Source: Desulfurococcales archaeon
GTDB lineage: Archaea; Thermoproteota; Thermoprotei_A; Sulfolobales; NBVN01
Length of the DNA stretch: 42,853 nt
Direction of reading: 5' to 3'
NCBI GenBank assembly: GCA_027023255.1
Contig: JALVVU010000094.1
Coordinates: 1-42,853 of the forward strand
The translations under genes and the position numbers were made by a program. The notes beneath the pieces were generated by a model. It saw only the letters and a program-made list of their open reading frames with translations, was not told the DNA's origin and ran no database searches. Shown here in pieces: positions 41,263 through 42,853 of this stretch. How positions within the stretch are numbered: position 1 is the stretch's first letter; the number at the start of each line of letters is the position of its first letter.

Positions 41263-41412
41263 CCTCCTATCTCTCTTGAACGCCAAGTAGTACTTCGCTA
41301 TTTCCTCTAGGTGGCCGATGTAGATTGTTTCAATCCTGCCTTCTTTATCCCTGCCATACAGGCAGACGTATGATCTTTCATTCACCTTTTTAACCACAAA
41401 GCATAGAACCAA
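41221..41412 (-). pseudogene. Possible N-terminal fragment of an SSV-type integrase overlapping tRNA-Asn
   Basis: 63 aa. The N-terminal part, VKKVNERSYVCLYGRDKEGR and IYIGHLEEIAKYYLAFKR, resembles the short N-terminal domain of archaeal SSV-type tyrosine integrases. The last residues (RRGGDSNPRPPG) read antisense through the 3' half of tRNA-Asn, exactly how int(N) fragments end at an att site inside a tRNA. No catalytic integrase domain is present. It may be a scar of a lost element or a domesticated small gene; the tRNA-derived tail alone would be an artefact. Confidence 0.45.
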
Positions 41413-41625
41413 GAGAGCTTCCCCGAAAAATTTCTGCGTGGCCCTCTGTTGTGATTAACTCCTGCGTTATGGCTAAACTTATCTTCCGTTCTAGAGGTAA
41501 GGCTTCTTGGTGTGGCTGGAGTGGAAAGGATGCCGGTAGGTAGCTATTGAGAAGTTAAATCTATTTTAGTGTCCAGCACCTTATACACCGCGTGATGGAT
41601 GCTCAGATGTTAGCGGGTGTTAGGT
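41413..41625. promoter_or_regulatory. Upstream region of ileS
   Basis: No gene is seen. CCTTATACACC (41579-41588) is a TATA element about 40 bases before the ileS ATG, and GGGTGTTAGGT precedes the ATG. Confidence 0.55.
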
Positions 41626-42853
41626 ATGGGTAGAGTCGGGGTGCTGAGAGGACAGTATAATCCGCACGAAGTGGAGCCCGAGATAATGAAGTTCTGGGAC
41701 TCTGGGAGAATCTATGAGATTATTAAGGAACTTGAATCGAAACGCACTAAATACTTTAGATTTATTGATGGTCCTCCCTATCCCTCAAGCGGTTTACCCC
41801 ACGTGGGTACTAGCTGGAATAAGGTACTGAAGGACTCCATACTGAGGTACCGTAGGTTAAGGGGTTACCGAGTAAAGGATCAACCAGGCTATGACTGCCA
41901 CGGGCTACCCATAGAGGTTGCTGTAGAGAAGAGAATAGGTACTAGGAGCAAGAAAGACATTGAGGAGAAGGTAGGTGTCGATAAGTTCATAGAGCTATGT
42001 AAAGCCACAGTTCTTGAGAACGTTAAATCCATGACTCACTGGTTCAAGAGCTTAGGAGTATTCATGGATTGGGATAACCCTTACCTTACACTACGTGATG
42101 AATACATAGAGGCCGGCTGGTGGCTAATAAAGAAGGCTGATGAGGAGGGCCTACTCGTTAATGAGAAGAGGGTTGTTTACTGGTGTCCCAGATGCTCAAC
42201 AACGCTTGCCGAGTATGAGGTGGAATACAAGGAACTCACGGATCCCTCAATATACGTAAAGTTCCGGGTGGTTAATTCCGAGAACGAGTACCTACTAATA
42301 TGGACAACCACACCATGGACACTACCTGCAAACACCTTCGTCATGGCACATCCCGACGCTACGTATGTCAAGGTCAAAGTGGGTAACGAGGTGTTGATCC
42401 TAGCTAAGGACAGGCTGGAAGCAGTAATGAGTGAAGCAGGAATAAGCGAGTATGAAGTGCTGAGTGAGTTAAAAGGGAAGGAGTTGAAGGGAGTAAGGTA
42501 TGAACACCCTCTCCGGGGTGTGGTCCCGGTCCAGGAGGTTCTCAGTAAGTACCACGAGGTGGTGCTCGCACCTGAATTCGTGACTATGACTGAAGGTACG
42601 GGCTTAGTTCACGCAGCTCCAGGCCACGGATTCGAGGACTTTACGGTCGCGCAACGTATAGGAATAGGTGATATAATCTCACCAATAGACGATGAGGGTC
42701 GCTTCACTAAGGAGGCAGGTAAGTACGCTGGTAAGTACGTGAAGGATGCTAACCCGGAAATAATAGAGGATCTCAGGCAGGCAGGTGCCCTACTTCATGA
42801 GGGGGTCATCAAGCACAGGTATCCGATATGTTGGCGCTGTAAGTCGCCCGTGG
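41626..42853 (+). CDS. ileS: Isoleucyl-tRNA synthetase, N-terminal part (runs off window)
   Basis: About 409 codons are visible with no stop. It opens [39 protein letters not shown] carries the class I HIGH-type motif in the HxGT form seen in archaeal IleRS, and [19 protein letters not shown] is the IleRS-specific follow-on. [19 protein letters not shown] begins the CP1 editing insertion, and [16 protein letters not shown] is its editing-site threonine-rich motif. GGTGTTAGGT lies directly before the ATG. Confidence 0.95.
   Translation, partial: MGRVGVLRGQYNPHEVEPEIMKFWDSGRIYEIIKELESKRTKYFRFIDGPPYPSSGLPHVGTSWNKVLKDSILRYRRLRGYRVKDQPGYDCHGLPIEVAVEKRIGTRSKKDIEEKVGVDKFIELCKATVLENVKSMTHWFKSLGVFMDWDNPYLTLRDEYIEAGWWLIKKADEEGLLVNEKRVVYWCPRCSTTLAEYEVEYKELTDPSIYVKFRVVNSENEYLLIWTTTPWTLPANTFVMAHPDATYVKVKVGNEVLILAKDRLEAVMSEAGISEYEVLSELKGKELKGVRYEHPLRGVVPVQEVLSKYHEVVLAPEFVTMTEGTGLVHAAPGHGFEDFTVAQRIGIGDIISPIDDEGRFTKEAGKYAGKYVKDANPEIIEDLRQAGALLHEGVIKHRYPICWRCKSPV

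Noticed and set aside
41474-41548. 24-codon frame (MAKLIFRSRGKASW...) upstream of ileS
   Set aside because: Too short, no ribosome site, no recognisable family.
41755-41830. Altered HIGH motif (HVGT) in IleRS as an anomaly
   Set aside because: HxGT forms are common in archaeal isoleucyl-tRNA synthetases.

Overview
The window is one contiguous piece of a hyperthermophilic Thermoproteota (Crenarchaeota) chromosome. It carries Cren7 chromatin protein, an ESCRT-III/CdvB-type protein, a stand-alone editing threonyl-tRNA synthetase (the split ThrRS known from crenarchaea), RadA, aIF1A, aIF2-beta and NMD3. Its tRNA genes have archaeal bulge-helix-bulge introns and encoded CCA ends. A Desulfurococcales- or Fervidicoccus-like lineage fits best (CdvB plus archaellum), but the genus cannot be fixed by reading alone.

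Layout. (1) 1-383: the end of a DUF434-like gene and tRNA-Arg(TCT). (2) 490-8980, minus strand: a complete archaellum operon, read flaB, a small 2-TM protein, a coiled-coil protein, flaG, flaF, flaH, flaI, flaJ. FlaI is interrupted by a 457-residue LAGLIDADG intein. The flaB TATA box sits inside a perfect 7-bp inverted repeat, and a divergent membrane-anchored winged-helix regulator resembling ArnR lies at 9557-10456. (3) 10438-15059, minus strand: a PTPS/QueD-like protein, an Lrp/AsnC regulator, an AsnRS-related enzyme, tRNA-Thr, AdoMet/arginine decarboxylase and a CDKAL1-type methylthiotransferase. (4) 15134-18792, plus strand: a translation and ribosome-biogenesis operon (aIF2-beta, DUF424, NMD3, aIF1A, RIO1, KH protein), followed by a C/D-box sRNA candidate and a twice-interrupted tRNA-Trp. 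(5) 19262-23610: zinc ribbon, ThrRS-ed, RadA, prepilin peptidase, HIT protein. (6) 23737-31271, plus strand: two divergent YgeW-type carbamoyltransferases, carbamate kinase, an SsnA-like amidohydrolase, a PreA-like flavoprotein with ferredoxin domain, and a threonine-synthase-like PLP enzyme. (7) 31332-38220: MBL protein, two adjacent eIF2B/ribose-1,5-bisphosphate-isomerase homologues, a PfkB kinase, a tungsten aldehyde:ferredoxin oxidoreductase and a purine-type phosphoribosyltransferase. (8) 38270-42853: CdvB-like protein, intron-bearing tRNA-Tyr, translin, Cren7, phosphoglycolate phosphatase, tRNA-Asn with an integrase-like scar, and the start of ileS.

The most interesting candidate system is region 6 with region 7. 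Several genes match parts of the bacterial anaerobic purine/ureide set (ygeW, carbamate kinase yqeA, ssnA, a DHODH-type reductase and a PLP-fold enzyme). Here they sit in a compact archaeal cluster with a duplicated, diverged carbamoyltransferase pair. I infer a route that opens a nucleobase-derived ring, phosphorolyses a ureido compound to carbamoyl phosphate, and makes ATP with carbamate kinase. The neighbouring PfkB kinase, R15P isomerase and PRTase could handle the ribose and base. The substrate is unknown.

A second theme is start-codon anomalies. RIO1, the second eIF2B-like gene and the AOR gene all encode family-conserved N-terminal residues upstream of any in-frame ATG, GTG or TTG. RIO1 and the eIF2B paralogue have a Shine-Dalgarno sequence 5 nt before an AUA and a CUG codon respectively; the AOR would need a frame change.
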